NCBI RefSeq assembly: GCF_014131695.1
Contig: NZ_CP036346.1
Span: 2,170,001-2,234,000 of the forward strand
Direction of reading: 5' to 3'
DNA: 64,000 bases
Source: Thomasclavelia ramosa DSM 1402
Lineage (GTDB): Bacteria > Bacillota_I > Bacilli_A > Erysipelotrichales > Coprobacillaceae
Shown: positions 53,393 to 63,975 of the stretch, piece after piece
How positions within the stretch are numbered: position 1 is the stretch's first letter
How the letters are laid out: the number at the start of each line of letters is the position of its first letter
Program-made: the position numbers and the translations under genes
Notes under the pieces: model-generated
Told to the model about the DNA's origin: nothing
Database searches by the model: none
What the model saw: the letters and a program-made list of their open reading frames with translations, nothing else

Positions 53393-56300
53393 CTAACTGT
53401 TTAATGTCGTTATCAATTGATTGATTCGCTCAAGCCATTGATCACCTTTTGGCAAGACAATTACAATTTTACCACCTAATTGCCTAAACACAGGTTTAGT
53501 GAAAAGTCGATTGACTAATTCAAACAATTGATCCCCTTTAACATTTTGACTATATCCTTTAGTAAAAGTAATTTCCATCTTCCCTTTAACTTCCGCTAAG
53601 TTTTCAATAATTTCAGTAGATGCTAAAATATCTAACTTCCGTTTTTCTACTAATGTACTTACTTCCTCTGGTAATTTACCGTAATAATCAATAAATTCTG
53701 ATTTTAGATAATCAACACCGCTTATCGTTTTGGCATTATCTAGACGCTGATATAGTTCAAGTTTTTCAATATCACTAGATACATAATCATGAGGAATATA
53801 TCCATCAACTTTGACATTAACACTTTTGATTTCTTTTTCTGCTTCCACATCCTCTTTACCCATTTTTTCGTTAATAGCATCTTGAAGAATCTTCATATAC
53901 ATCTCAAAACCAATTGAATCAATAAAGCCTGATTGTGTACCACCCAAAATATCTCCTGAACCGCGAATTGCTAAATCACGCATAGCAATTTTATATCCAC
54001 TTCCTAATTCAGTAAACTCCTTAATTGCCTTAAGCCGTTTACTAGCTTCTTCATTTAAAACTTTAGTAGGATTATATAACAAATAAGCATATGCACCACG
54101 ATTACTTCTCCCTACGCGCCCTTTAATCTGGTATAACTGACTTAATCCAAATTTATCAGCGTCTTCAACAATAATCGTATTTGCATTAGGAATATCGATT
54201 CCTGTTTCAATAATCGTTGTGCAAACGAGAACATTAAATTCCTTGTTCACAAAACGCATCATTACATCTTCTAATTCATTTTTATCCATTTGCCCATGAC
54301 CTACCGCTACCCTTGCCCCAGGTACTGATAAAGTAATATTATAAGCAACATTAGCAATCTGACTAGTTCGGTTATACAAATAGAAAACCTGTCCATCACG
54401 AGCTAATTCTCGTTCAATGATCTGTTTAATTAAAACATTATTTTTTTCAATAACATATGTTTGAACTGGCTGACGATTCTTAGGAGGAGTTTCAATTTGT
54501 GACAATCCGCGAATTCCCATCAATGACATTTGTAAAGTTCGAGGAATCGGGGTAGCTGTAAGGGTCAAAACATCAATAGTTTTACGATACTCTTTAATTT
54601 TCTCTTTTTGTTTAACACCAAAACGCTGTTCTTCATCTATACATAATAATCCAATATCTTTAAAAACAATATCCTTTGATAAGATTCGATGTGTCCCTAC
54701 AAGCAGATCAATATTTCCTAATTTTAAATCACTTAGTATCTGCTTCTTTTCCTTAGTCGATGTAAAGCGATTCAATAAAGCAATTTTGACAGGAAAATCC
54801 TTAAATCGTGCAATCATTGTTTTATAATGCTGCATTGATAAAATTGTTGTGGGACACAAAAAAGCAACCTGTTTATTTCCTAGAATAGCCTTAAATGCTG
54901 CTCTTAAAGCAACTTCCGTTTTCCCAAATCCAACATCTCCGCATAGCAAGCGATCCATCGGCTGACTCTTTTCCATGTCGGCTTTAATTTCTTCAACTGA
55001 ACGTAACTGGTCAACTGTTAATTCATAACCAAATGAGCGTTCAAACTCCAGCTGAATCTCACTATCACTTGGGAAAGCATAGCCAGGCTGATTAATACGA
55101 GCAGAATAAATTTCAATTAACTTATCAGCAATATCATCAACTTTACTCCGTGCTTTGGCTTTTGTTTTCTGCCATTGTGAGCCTCCCAATTTATTAATTT
55201 TAGGAACTTTACCCTCATTACTTGAATACTTCCTAATCATCTTAAATTGTTCAACCGGTATATATAAAGTATCGTCTCCAGCATAGGCTACATATAAATA
55301 ATCTTTATGAAATCCTTGAACTTCTAATGTTTTAATTCCTAAGTATTGCCCTATCCCATGATTATCATGTACAACATAATCACCAATATTTAATTCTTGA
55401 TAATCTTTTAAAACCTTTGCATTCTTATACTTAAAATATTTTGGTTTTTTAATATTACGTGTTTTGAATAATTCATTTGCACTTATAATAACAATTTTTT
55501 CATCAACTAATTCGATTCCAAAACCAATTTTATTTACCGCAATATTCAACCCCGGATATATTTCATCTTTTATCCCAATCAAAGTATATGCCATTTCATG
55601 ACGATCAAATAATTCAGTCATTAATTTTAATTGATGATCATCATCTAAAGCTACAACAACTTTTGATAACTTTAAATAAGCTCTAATTTGATTAATAATC
55701 ATTGCCTCATCATCATTATTGATCATAATAGCACGAGCATTAAACAACACATCTTTATCACTTTGAGCAAAAGGTTTAAAATTAACTGATTTTCTATCAA
55801 TCACTTCATATAAATCTCTAAATAGATTCAAACCTTTAATAGTTTTCCCAATACTAGCCAATTCTTGATAATAATAATGATTTTCTTCTAAATAGTTCTT
55901 ATAAGCAAAATTAATATCATGATTGTTTGCTTGGATGATTAGCGGGGTATCGAGATAATCTAATAAACTAGCTGTCTGATTAAATAAATTAAAATAACCA
56001 TACATCGTAAAACTAGTATCATGATTCCGCAAATTTTCTTGATCTATTGATACTTTACTTAAATAATCTTCTTGATATAACTCATCAAGTTCTTCAATCT
56101 GCCGGTCTCTTAAATCATTGATTTTACTTAAAACAGCCGGGACTTCTTGTTCATCATATAAAATATCACTAGCGGGAATAATGGTTACTTCTTTAACCTT
56201 TTCTATCGTTCTTTGACTATTTTGATTATAAAAACGTATATTATCAATCTCATCATCAAAAAATTCAATCCGTAATGGATTATCATATTGAATTGAAAAA

Positions 56301-56827
56301 ACATCGATTACTCCACCACGTTTAGAAAAATAAAACGGCTGATCTACTCGCGGTGCTGATGTATAACCAGCCTTGATCAAAAGTTTTTGCAAATCATATA
56401 TATCAATTTGCATTCCTGTTTTTAGATTTAAACAATTATCTAAAAATAACTGTCTACTTGGTAAATACCGTACCAGGGCCTGTCCATGAGTAATTAAAAT
56501 TTTAGGCTGATCAGTTGTCAATTGATATAAAGCATCAATTCGCTGTCCTAATAGTTCTGGCGATGAGGCTAAAGCTTCAATTCGATATGACTCATCAACT
56601 GGAAAAAATAAGCTGTCTTTTTCATTAATCAATGAAATCTGTTGATACAACAAGTTAGCCTCATACTGATTTGGTTTAATTACAATAATATCTTTTTGTA
56701 ATGTCAAAAAGGCACTAGTTACTAATAGTGCCTCATCGTTAAGATCATTAACAATGATATTCCCCTCTCCCTTTAACAATGTTTTAAAGGCAGGGTTTTG
56801 TTTCAATATTTCATCTATCTTCTTCAT
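53393..56827 (-). CDS. mfd: Transcription-repair coupling factor Mfd
   Basis: 1144 residues. Mfd lifts RNA polymerase stalled at DNA damage and recruits UvrAB. The UvrB-like N-terminal part, the RNA-polymerase-interacting domain (LNIGDYVVHDNHGIGQYLGI), then the translocase: GDVGFGKTEVALRAAF, LLCIDEEQRFGVKQKE, LTATPIPRTLQMSL, QIKGRVGRSNRGAYAYL. The TRCF C-terminal domain ends near LPKGDQWLERINQL. Start ATG is 8 bases after the pth stop; the gene order pth-mfd resembles B. subtilis. Confidence 0.97.
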   Translation of the reverse strand: MKKIDEILKQNPAFKTLLKGEGNIIVNDLNDEALLVTSAFLTLQKDIIVIKPNQYEANLLYQQISLINEKDSLFFPVDESYRIEALASSPELLGQRIDALYQLTTDQPKILITHGQALVRYLPSRQLFLDNCLNLKTGMQIDIYDLQKLLIKAGYTSAPRVDQPFYFSKRGGVIDVFSIQYDNPLRIEFFDDEIDNIRFYNQNSQRTIEKVKEVTIIPASDILYDEQEVPAVLSKINDLRDRQIEELDELYQEDYLSKVSIDQENLRNHDTSFTMYGYFNLFNQTASLLDYLDTPLIIQANNHDINFAYKNYLEENHYYYQELASIGKTIKGLNLFRDLYEVIDRKSVNFKPFAQSDKDVLFNARAIMINNDDEAMIINQIRAYLKLSKVVVALDDDHQLKLMTELFDRHEMAYTLIGIKDEIYPGLNIAVNKIGFGIELVDEKIVIISANELFKTRNIKKPKYFKYKNAKVLKDYQELNIGDYVVHDNHGIGQYLGIKTLEVQGFHKDYLYVAYAGDDTLYIPVEQFKMIRKYSSNEGKVPKINKLGGSQWQKTKAKARSKVDDIADKLIEIYSARINQPGYAFPSDSEIQLEFERSFGYELTVDQLRSVEEIKADMEKSQPMDRLLCGDVGFGKTEVALRAAFKAILGNKQVAFLCPTTILSMQHYKTMIARFKDFPVKIALLNRFTSTKEKKQILSDLKLGNIDLLVGTHRILSKDIVFKDIGLLCIDEEQRFGVKQKEKIKEYRKTIDVLTLTATPIPRTLQMSLMGIRGLSQIETPPKNRQPVQTYVIEKNNVLIKQIIERELARDGQVFYLYNRTSQIANVAYNITLSVPGARVAVGHGQMDKNELEDVMMRFVNKEFNVLVCTTIIETGIDIPNANTIIVEDADKFGLSQLYQIKGRVGRSNRGAYAYLLYNPTKVLNEEASKRLKAIKEFTELGSGYKIAMRDLAIRGSGDILGGTQSGFIDSIGFEMYMKILQDAINEKMGKEDVEAEKEIKSVNVKVDGYIPHDYVSSDIEKLELYQRLDNAKTISGVDYLKSEFIDYYGKLPEEVSTLVEKRKLDILASTEIIENLAEVKGKMEITFTKGYSQNVKGDQLFELVNRLFTKPVFRQLGGKIVIVLPKGDQWLERINQLITTLNS

Positions 56828-56835
56828 ATAAACCT

Positions 56836-57390
56836 CTAATTATAACGATTCATAATGTAATCAAAATCATGATCAAGATAATCCAAAACAGCATCACTAG
56901 CCTTATCAATTCCTTGATTGATTGCTTCAGTCTCCTCTTTTGCAAACCTTGATAAAACATAATCAACTACTTTCATATACTTGTGACGATCAATTCCCAC
57001 ACGAATTCGTTTAAAATCTTGACTAGATAAATGAGCGATAATGTTTTTTATCCCATTATGCCCCCCAGCGCTGCCAGTTTTACGTAATCTTAATTTACCA
57101 ACCGGCATATCCAGATCATCATAGATAACAATAATATCTTCTTTATCCAGTTTAAAAAAATTCATTGCAGCAATTACTGACTCACCAGAAAGATTCATAT
57201 ATGTTTGCGGCTTTAATAAAATAACATCTTCTCCATGATATTTTACCTTTGTATATAAACCTTTGAATTTATTCTGATTTATTTCTGTATTTAATTTATT
57301 AGCTAATTCATCTACTACCATAAACCCACAGTTGTGACGAGTTCCTTCATACTCTTTCCCAGGGTTTCCTAATCCTACAATTAATTTCAA
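56836..57390 (-). CDS. pth: Peptidyl-tRNA hydrolase
   Basis: 184 residues. It cleaves peptidyl-tRNA released from stalled ribosomes. Motifs: VGLGNPGKEYEGTRHNCGFM with catalytic His, TYMNLSGESV (Asn/Met site), VIYDDLDMPVGKLRLRKTGS (catalytic Asp), AGGHNGIKNI and RIRVGIDR. Located 10 bases downstream of the pullulanase gene and 8 upstream of mfd. Confidence 0.97.
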   Translation of the reverse strand: MKLIVGLGNPGKEYEGTRHNCGFMVVDELANKLNTEINQNKFKGLYTKVKYHGEDVILLKPQTYMNLSGESVIAAMNFFKLDKEDIIVIYDDLDMPVGKLRLRKTGSAGGHNGIKNIIAHLSSQDFKRIRVGIDRHKYMKVVDYVLSRFAKEETEAINQGIDKASDAVLDYLDHDFDYIMNRYN

Positions 57391-57400
57391 TTTAATTCTC

Positions 57401-59485
57401 CTATCTTGCTAGAACAACAATCGTTCTAGCTCCTATTTGCTGATCAGTAATTTCACCATAAAGGTGCTGATAAGCAGTTTCTTCATAATCAAATGTAAAA
57501 CTTGATGGGTTAATGTAAATAACAAATTCACGATATTCACCTTCATCTTGTTTTAGAGTATATTTTAACATTTTAAAGTCAATATTTTCAACCATAACAT
57601 TTGCTTCAATCTCTTTTCTAGTTGCATAGCGAAAACACTTATTATCTTTACGTAATTGAATAATTTTTCTTATCTCATTAATATCATCTTTATAAATATC
57701 TCGAAAATCCCAATTAATACAGTTAATATTATCAGGTGAATTATAAGTATTCCCAATCCCGCCTTTAGTTCGATAAAATTCTTGTCCCGCATGGATAAAG
57801 GGAATTCCCTGCGACAATAACACCATGATCGTAAGATTCTTTTGTCGAGTTATTATCCCATCTAAACCTTCTTCAACATTAGAAATATACAATTTATCAA
57901 AAACCGTCGCATTATCATGACATTCAACATAATTAATTGATTGGTCCGGACTTGTATAACGATTAGTCGCTGTAATTACATTTCTTGCCTTTTCTGTTTC
58001 GTAAAGATTTCCCGTAATAAAACCTTTATTAACTAAAACATTATCACTGCTTCCACCTTTAATAACCTCACGATATTCATCATTAAAAAAACTAATTTTC
58101 GGCATTTTTGCATGATTATCCTGCATCGCCTTTTGCTCATCTGGTAAATTAGTCGGCATATTCCAACCCTCCCCATAAACCATAAATGAAGCATCGTAAG
58201 CAGAACAAATTTGATAGACACGATTAATCGTTTCAATATCAATAATTCCCATTAAATCAAAACGATACCCGTCAACACCATAAAAACTTTGCCAGCGTCT
58301 CGACATATCTATAATATACTTACGCACCATATGTTCACCACTATCCAAATCATTACCACACCATGAACCATTTGATAAACTCCCATCTGGATTTTTTCTA
58401 AAATAGTAGCCAGGTACGATTCGTTCAAAAGCACTCGCATTAACATCATACATATGGTTATAGACAACATCCATCACTACCCGAATTCCTTTCGCATGCA
58501 GATCTGCTATCATCTGTTTACACTCAACGATCCTGCTGTAACCATCATTAGGATCTGTACAATAACTTCCTTCAGGAACATTATACTGAGCTGGATCATA
58601 TCCCCAATTATATAGTACTTCCTGGTGATTTTCATCGACAGTCGCAAAATCATAGATTGGCAATAATTGTATATGTGTTATTCCTAATTCCACTAAATAA
58701 TCTAACCCTGCACTATTACCATGTTTAGTCAATAACCCAGTTTCTCTAATTCCAGCGAATTTTCCTTTGTACTTACTTAAACTGTTTTCATACATCGTAA
58801 AATCACGGACACTAGCTTCATAAATAATCGCATCTGTCTTATTTTTTAATGGCTTTAAACATTCCCGATTCAGGTCGATCTTAATCTTATTTAAATCAAC
58901 AATATAACTACTTTTACCATTTGATGAAGATCCATAAGCATATGGATCCAATGCCTTAATATAACTATCATGATGTCGTACTAGATAAACATACTCACAG
59001 TTATCAAAATTTCCCGCAACATATGAACAAAAAACACCGTTACCAATTCTTTTCATTTCATAACTATATGTAGTATGGTCTTTAGTAATTGCAACTTTAA
59101 CAGCTAACGCTGTTGGAGCCCATACTTTAAAAATCGTATAATCTTCATGATATGAATTTCCTAAATCATTACCATCATAATAGTTATTTTTTAAAAACTC
59201 AGCATCATAGATCAGTTGAGTATATTGGAGGGTTTCCGCTAAACCATATGCATCTACAATTTGATAAACATGACAAAAATCTATTTCGACATTATCGAAA
59301 TAGTAATGAACGTATTCTTCTTCTACAAATTTAGCGGATATTTCTATTTCTATCAAAGTATTATTATTTAAATCTCTCAAATAAAAACGAGGACAATTTC
59401 CTTCGTAATATCTTCTAATCAATTGTACTTCGATTTTATTTACAGATACCATCTTTGCAATCATTCTAATGGCACTTTTTTCCAT
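57401..59485 (-). CDS. pulA: Type I pullulanase
   Basis: 694 residues from the ATG at 59485 after AAAGGGTGA. GH13_14 pullulanase cleaves alpha-1,6 branches of pullulan, glycogen or amylopectin. The type I mark YNWGYDPAQYNVPEGSY is present. The CBM48-like domain lies at about 110-190. Catalytic residues are Asp in DGYRFDLMGI, Glu in YGEGW and Asp in YVECHDNATVFDK. No signal peptide, so intracellular: it would debranch glycogen together with the phosphorylase encoded next to it. Followed tightly by pth and mfd. Confidence 0.95.
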   Translation of the reverse strand: MEKSAIRMIAKMVSVNKIEVQLIRRYYEGNCPRFYLRDLNNNTLIEIEISAKFVEEEYVHYYFDNVEIDFCHVYQIVDAYGLAETLQYTQLIYDAEFLKNNYYDGNDLGNSYHEDYTIFKVWAPTALAVKVAITKDHTTYSYEMKRIGNGVFCSYVAGNFDNCEYVYLVRHHDSYIKALDPYAYGSSSNGKSSYIVDLNKIKIDLNRECLKPLKNKTDAIIYEASVRDFTMYENSLSKYKGKFAGIRETGLLTKHGNSAGLDYLVELGITHIQLLPIYDFATVDENHQEVLYNWGYDPAQYNVPEGSYCTDPNDGYSRIVECKQMIADLHAKGIRVVMDVVYNHMYDVNASAFERIVPGYYFRKNPDGSLSNGSWCGNDLDSGEHMVRKYIIDMSRRWQSFYGVDGYRFDLMGIIDIETINRVYQICSAYDASFMVYGEGWNMPTNLPDEQKAMQDNHAKMPKISFFNDEYREVIKGGSSDNVLVNKGFITGNLYETEKARNVITATNRYTSPDQSINYVECHDNATVFDKLYISNVEEGLDGIITRQKNLTIMVLLSQGIPFIHAGQEFYRTKGGIGNTYNSPDNINCINWDFRDIYKDDINEIRKIIQLRKDNKCFRYATRKEIEANVMVENIDFKMLKYTLKQDEGEYREFVIYINPSSFTFDYEETAYQHLYGEITDQQIGARTIVVLAR

Positions 59486-59635
59486 GATTTTCACCCTTTC
59501 ATCTCGTGTTCATTATATCCTATCACTTCTCAGATAGCAATGATATAAAATGTAGATAATCAGCATTTTTTTAGACTATATACAGATAATTTGGGTTTTA
59601 TCAATAACTTATATACCAATTTTAATCAAAAGAAA

Positions 59636-59654
59636 AAGGGATTTTCAATCCCTT
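59636..59654 (-). terminator. Terminator of glgB-glgP
   Basis: Eight-base stem AAGGGATT / AATCCCTT with loop TTC, then TTTTTC on the minus strand. The glgP stop (59653-59655) overlaps the stem. Confidence 0.82.
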
Positions 59655-62049
59655 AAAATTTTACTTTATCTAAATGCCAAATATCGTCAACATATTGTTG
59701 AATAGTTCGATCTGATGAGAAGAACCCACTCTTTGCAATATTTGTTAGACATACTTTTGCCCATCTTGAACGATCTTTATATAGATCACGCACAGAACTT
59801 TGAGCTTGGCAATATGCTTCATAATCAGCCAAAACAAAATATTCATCATTTTTATTCATTAACTCTTCAAAAATAACCCGGAATTCTTCACGATTCTCAT
59901 GGAATGTACCATCCATCAAGCTATCGATAATTCTCTTTAATCTTGGATTATTATTATAATAATCCCATGCCTTATAAGCACCACTCATTTGTAATTCTTT
60001 AACTTCATGATCTTTCATTCCAAAGATTACACAGTTTTCTTCACCAACTAATTCTGCAATTTCAACATTTGCTCCATCCAAAGTCCCTAATGTAATCGCA
60101 CCATTCATCATAAATTTCATATTTCCCGTACCACTAGCCTCTTTACCAGCAGTTGAGATTTGTTCCGATACATCAGCCGCTGGCATGATTTTTTCAGCTA
60201 AAGTAACTCCGTAATTTTCTAAAAAGACTACTTTTAAGTATTTATTAGTTTCCGAATCATTATTTACAACATCGCCAACACTATTAATTAACTTAATAAC
60301 TTTTTTAGCAAAATAATATCCACTTGCAGCTTTTGCCCCAAAAATAAATGTTCTCGGTTCAATTCTAAAATCAGGATTTTCTTTCATTCTTAAATACAGA
60401 TCAATAACATGAAGAATATTTAATAATTGACGTTTATAAGCATGAAGACGTTTTACTTGAATATCAAAGATACTGTCAACATCAACAGTAATTCCGTTAT
60501 GTTCTTTAATATAGTCAGCTAAAATTTGTTTTCTTTCTTTTTTCACCGCCAAGAAACGATCTTGAAGGGTAAGATCATCTAAATGCCCCATTAGATCTTC
60601 TAATCTTTCCGGATGCTTGATCCATTCATCTCCGATATATTCACTAATTAATGATGATAGTTCTGGATTGCAATATGCTAACCAGCGACGATGTGTAATC
60701 CCATTAGTCTTATTATTAAATTTTGATGGATATAATTGTGCAAAATCTTTTAATTCACGTTCCGCTAGAATATCAGAATGTAATTTTGCCACCCCATTGA
60801 CACTAAAACTTCCAACAATTGCAAGTCGCGCCATGTAGACTGTACCATCGCGTAAAATCATTACTCGATTCAATAACTCTTCATCACGGTCACTTGCCAT
60901 TTTAACATACCCAATAAAACGTCGATGAATTTCTTCAATAATTTCATAAACTCTTGGCAATAATGACTGCATTAAACTGATTGGCCATGTTTCAAGCGCT
61001 TCAGCTAAAATCGTATGATTTGTATAAGCAAACGTCTGTGTCGTAATATCCCATGCTTCTTCCCATTCATATCCTTGTTCGTCAATCAAAATACGCATTA
61101 ATTCAGGAATTGCTAAAACAGGATGTGTATCATTTAATTGGATAACATTTTTTTGATGGAAATTATTCAAATTTGGATATTGTCTTAAATGCGCCCTTAC
61201 AATAGAATTTAATCCTGCACAAGTAAAGAAATATTCTTGTTTCAAACGCAACATTTTTCCCGCAGGAGTTGAGTCATCAGGGTATAACATTTGACAAATA
61301 TCTCTAACATTTTGGATATATTGCCTAAAATCTTGATTTGCAGGAATATTATCACTTGCTTCAGCACTCCACAAACGAAGCGTATTAGTATTTGTAGTAT
61401 CATTACCGACAATAGGGACATCATAAGGAACTGCGTACACTTCCTCAGCATCAACATGTTCATATTTCCCTGTCGTTTCATTAAAAATAATTTTACCAAA
61501 GAACTTTACTGGTACTCGATGTTTCGGCTTTCTCACTTCCCAGTTAAATCCTGTTTGCATCCATTGATCTGGTAATTCGATTTGATAACCATTTTCAATT
61601 TTTTGTTTAAATAATCCATATTCATAACGAATCGTATGCCCATGCCCCGGATATGCTAGTGAAGCCAATGAATCCATAAAGCAAGCTGCTAGTCTTCCAA
61701 GACCACCGTTTCCTAGACCAGCATCTGTTTCAAGCTCCTCTAAATCATGAATATTGATTCCATATTCTTCAAGACCATCTTTAGCAATCTGATATATTCC
61801 TAAGTTCATCATATTATTTACTAATAATCGTCCCATTAGAAATTCCATTGAGAAATAATGCATTTGTTTTTGATAGTTATTACGAATAATCGCTTTACTA
61901 GTTGCCCAGTTTACTGAAGCATAGTCACGAACCATTGTTTCCAAAACTAAGAAGCGTTCAGTAATATGTGCTTCTTCTACAGTTCGTCCATAAGATTCTA
62001 TAATTCTTCTTGAAAATTCAAATTTAAATTCTTCTTTATTCTTAAACAT
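59653..62049 (-). CDS. glgP: Glycogen/maltodextrin phosphorylase
   Basis: 798 residues, a GT35 phosphorylase that releases glucose-1-phosphate from alpha-1,4-glucans. Typical segments: GNGGLGRLAACFMDSLASL, QLNDTHPVLAIPELMRIL, NGITHRRWL, VKRLHAYKRQLLNILHV, and the PLP-lysine site EASGTGNMKFMMNGA. Second gene of the glgB-glgP unit, 24 bases after glgB, with a terminator behind. Provides G1P from stored glycogen, helped by the nearby pullulanase. Confidence 0.96.
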   Translation of the reverse strand: MFKNKEEFKFEFSRRIIESYGRTVEEAHITERFLVLETMVRDYASVNWATSKAIIRNNYQKQMHYFSMEFLMGRLLVNNMMNLGIYQIAKDGLEEYGINIHDLEELETDAGLGNGGLGRLAACFMDSLASLAYPGHGHTIRYEYGLFKQKIENGYQIELPDQWMQTGFNWEVRKPKHRVPVKFFGKIIFNETTGKYEHVDAEEVYAVPYDVPIVGNDTTNTNTLRLWSAEASDNIPANQDFRQYIQNVRDICQMLYPDDSTPAGKMLRLKQEYFFTCAGLNSIVRAHLRQYPNLNNFHQKNVIQLNDTHPVLAIPELMRILIDEQGYEWEEAWDITTQTFAYTNHTILAEALETWPISLMQSLLPRVYEIIEEIHRRFIGYVKMASDRDEELLNRVMILRDGTVYMARLAIVGSFSVNGVAKLHSDILAERELKDFAQLYPSKFNNKTNGITHRRWLAYCNPELSSLISEYIGDEWIKHPERLEDLMGHLDDLTLQDRFLAVKKERKQILADYIKEHNGITVDVDSIFDIQVKRLHAYKRQLLNILHVIDLYLRMKENPDFRIEPRTFIFGAKAASGYYFAKKVIKLINSVGDVVNNDSETNKYLKVVFLENYGVTLAEKIMPAADVSEQISTAGKEASGTGNMKFMMNGAITLGTLDGANVEIAELVGEENCVIFGMKDHEVKELQMSGAYKAWDYYNNNPRLKRIIDSLMDGTFHENREEFRVIFEELMNKNDEYFVLADYEAYCQAQSSVRDLYKDRSRWAKVCLTNIAKSGFFSSDRTIQQYVDDIWHLDKVKF

Positions 62050-62073
62050 TTTATCTCCTCTTATACCAGTTCA

Positions 62074-63936
62074 TTATTTAGAGCCTTTATATTCGAAAAT
62101 CATGCTGCCAAATGGCGCAATATTTACTGGTATGTAATATTCCTTATTTAAAGTTTGACCCTCTTTAGCTTTTATAGCCCGTTTATTAACGAAATTGCTT
62201 CCAGTATAGATATCAGTATCACTATTTAAAATTTCTTTATAACTTCCTGGCTGATTTACTGGAACCATATATCCCTCATGTTTGTTTCCTGTAAAATTCA
62301 TAACAGCAATTAAAGAACTTCCATCCGTTCCTTTTCTTTCAATTGCAAATACACTTTGTGCTCGATCATCAACAACTAACCATTCAAAACCATCCATTCC
62401 ATAATCCTGTTCATACATACATGGATATGTTTTATAAACTTCATTTAATCTAATCATAAATTTATGAAAGGAATCATGAATAGGATACTTAAGAATATTC
62501 CATCCTAAAGCTACCTTTTCATCCCACTCTTTATATTCACCCAATTCATTTCCCATGAAATTTAATTTCTTTCCAGGATGAATCATCATATAAGTATAAA
62601 GTGTTTTTAATTGGGCAAATTTTTGTTCATTATTACCCCAAATTTTATCAATGATAGTTCCCTTACTATGAACTACTTCATCATGAGAAAATGGTAAAAT
62701 GAAATTTTCACTATAAAAATAAGCCATCGAGAACGTTAGTAAATTATGATCACCTTGACGGTAAACTGGATCTAGTTTCATATATTTTAAAGTATCATTC
62801 ATCCATCCCAAATCCCATTTATAATCAAATCCAAGGCCACCAATATCTGGTGCTTTTGTAACGCCATTAAAATCACTTGAATCTTCAGCAATCAACATCA
62901 CACCAGGATAATAACCCTTCATATGATTATTCATACGTTTCATGAATTCTAACGCACCATCATTAACTCCAGCTTCTTTATTGCCTTTCCAATAGATCAA
63001 GTTACTTACCGCATCAAAACGTATCCCATCAATGTGGAAATATTCAGCTAAAAAGCCAACACTACTCATTAAAAAGCTTCTAACTTCTTCACGCCCAACA
63101 TCAAAATAAACACTGTCCCATTCAGTATAACGACGATTAATATCTGGATAATCATATACAAATCCACCATCAAACTTATAAAGACCATGTCCATCTTTTA
63201 CATAATGTGCAGGAACAAAATCCATAATGACACCTATTCCCGCCTTATGACAAGCATTGATAAATTTCATTAAACCTTTCGGTTCACCATAACGACTAGT
63301 TATACTAAAATACCCAGTTGCTTGATACCCCCACGAACCATCAAACGGAAATTCTGTCAGTGGCATTAATTCCAAATGAGTATAGTTATTTTCAACTAAA
63401 TATGGAATTAGAAGCTCTATCATCTCTTCATAAGAGTAGAATTCACCGTCTTCTTCTGCCGTAAAATCCTTTTTCATTTTCCAAGAACCAATATTTACTT
63501 CATAAATATTCATTGGTTTATCAAAATTCTTTGTTCGGCTATTAAGCCATTTTTTATCAGCCCAACGAAACCGTTCAATATTGTAAACCCTTGACGCTGT
63601 TCCTGGTCGTAACTCACTATAAAACGCATATGGATCAGCACGATCTACTGTCGCAAAATTTTGTGTTTCAATCCGGTACTTATAAAGAGCAAATTCTTTT
63701 ACCCCAGGAATAAATAAAGTCCAGATTCCTCCATCTGTATACCTTTCCATATAATGGTTTTGCCCATCCCAGTCATTAAAATCACCTACGACTTGTACAC
63801 TTCGTGCATTAGGTGCATAGACGGTGAAGCGGACACCTTTTTTGTGGTCATTTGTTTCTAAATGAGCACCAAATACTTTATACGCTTCTAATGTATTTCC
63901 TTTGTGAAATACGTGAATTAAAAAATCATCGAGCAT
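62074..63936 (-). CDS. glgB: 1,4-alpha-glucan branching enzyme
   Basis: 620 residues, GH13_9. Makes alpha-1,6 branches in glycogen. CBM48 domain at about 20-110 (VFGAHLETNDHKKGVRFTVY, VQVVGDFNDWDG); catalytic barrel: Asp in GIRFDAVSNLIYWKG, Glu in MLIAEDSSDFNG, and Asp in LPFSHDEVVHSKG. Start follows AAGGGGGAG. First gene of the glgB-glgP unit; glgC, glgD and glgA may lie elsewhere and are not in the window. Confidence 0.96.
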   Translation of the reverse strand: MLDDFLIHVFHKGNTLEAYKVFGAHLETNDHKKGVRFTVYAPNARSVQVVGDFNDWDGQNHYMERYTDGGIWTLFIPGVKEFALYKYRIETQNFATVDRADPYAFYSELRPGTASRVYNIERFRWADKKWLNSRTKNFDKPMNIYEVNIGSWKMKKDFTAEEDGEFYSYEEMIELLIPYLVENNYTHLELMPLTEFPFDGSWGYQATGYFSITSRYGEPKGLMKFINACHKAGIGVIMDFVPAHYVKDGHGLYKFDGGFVYDYPDINRRYTEWDSVYFDVGREEVRSFLMSSVGFLAEYFHIDGIRFDAVSNLIYWKGNKEAGVNDGALEFMKRMNNHMKGYYPGVMLIAEDSSDFNGVTKAPDIGGLGFDYKWDLGWMNDTLKYMKLDPVYRQGDHNLLTFSMAYFYSENFILPFSHDEVVHSKGTIIDKIWGNNEQKFAQLKTLYTYMMIHPGKKLNFMGNELGEYKEWDEKVALGWNILKYPIHDSFHKFMIRLNEVYKTYPCMYEQDYGMDGFEWLVVDDRAQSVFAIERKGTDGSSLIAVMNFTGNKHEGYMVPVNQPGSYKEILNSDTDIYTGSNFVNKRAIKAKEGQTLNKEYYIPVNIAPFGSMIFEYKGSK

Positions 63937-63966
63937 GTGTCACTCCCCCTTTTCTTAGATATTCCC

Positions 63967-63975
63967 ATTATAACA
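63967..63975 (-). promoter_or_regulatory. Extended -10 promoter of glgB-glgP
   Basis: Minus strand TGTTATAAT with TATAAT at 63972-63967, 31 bases before the glgB start. No good -35 is visible, as is normal for extended -10 promoters. Confidence 0.55.
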
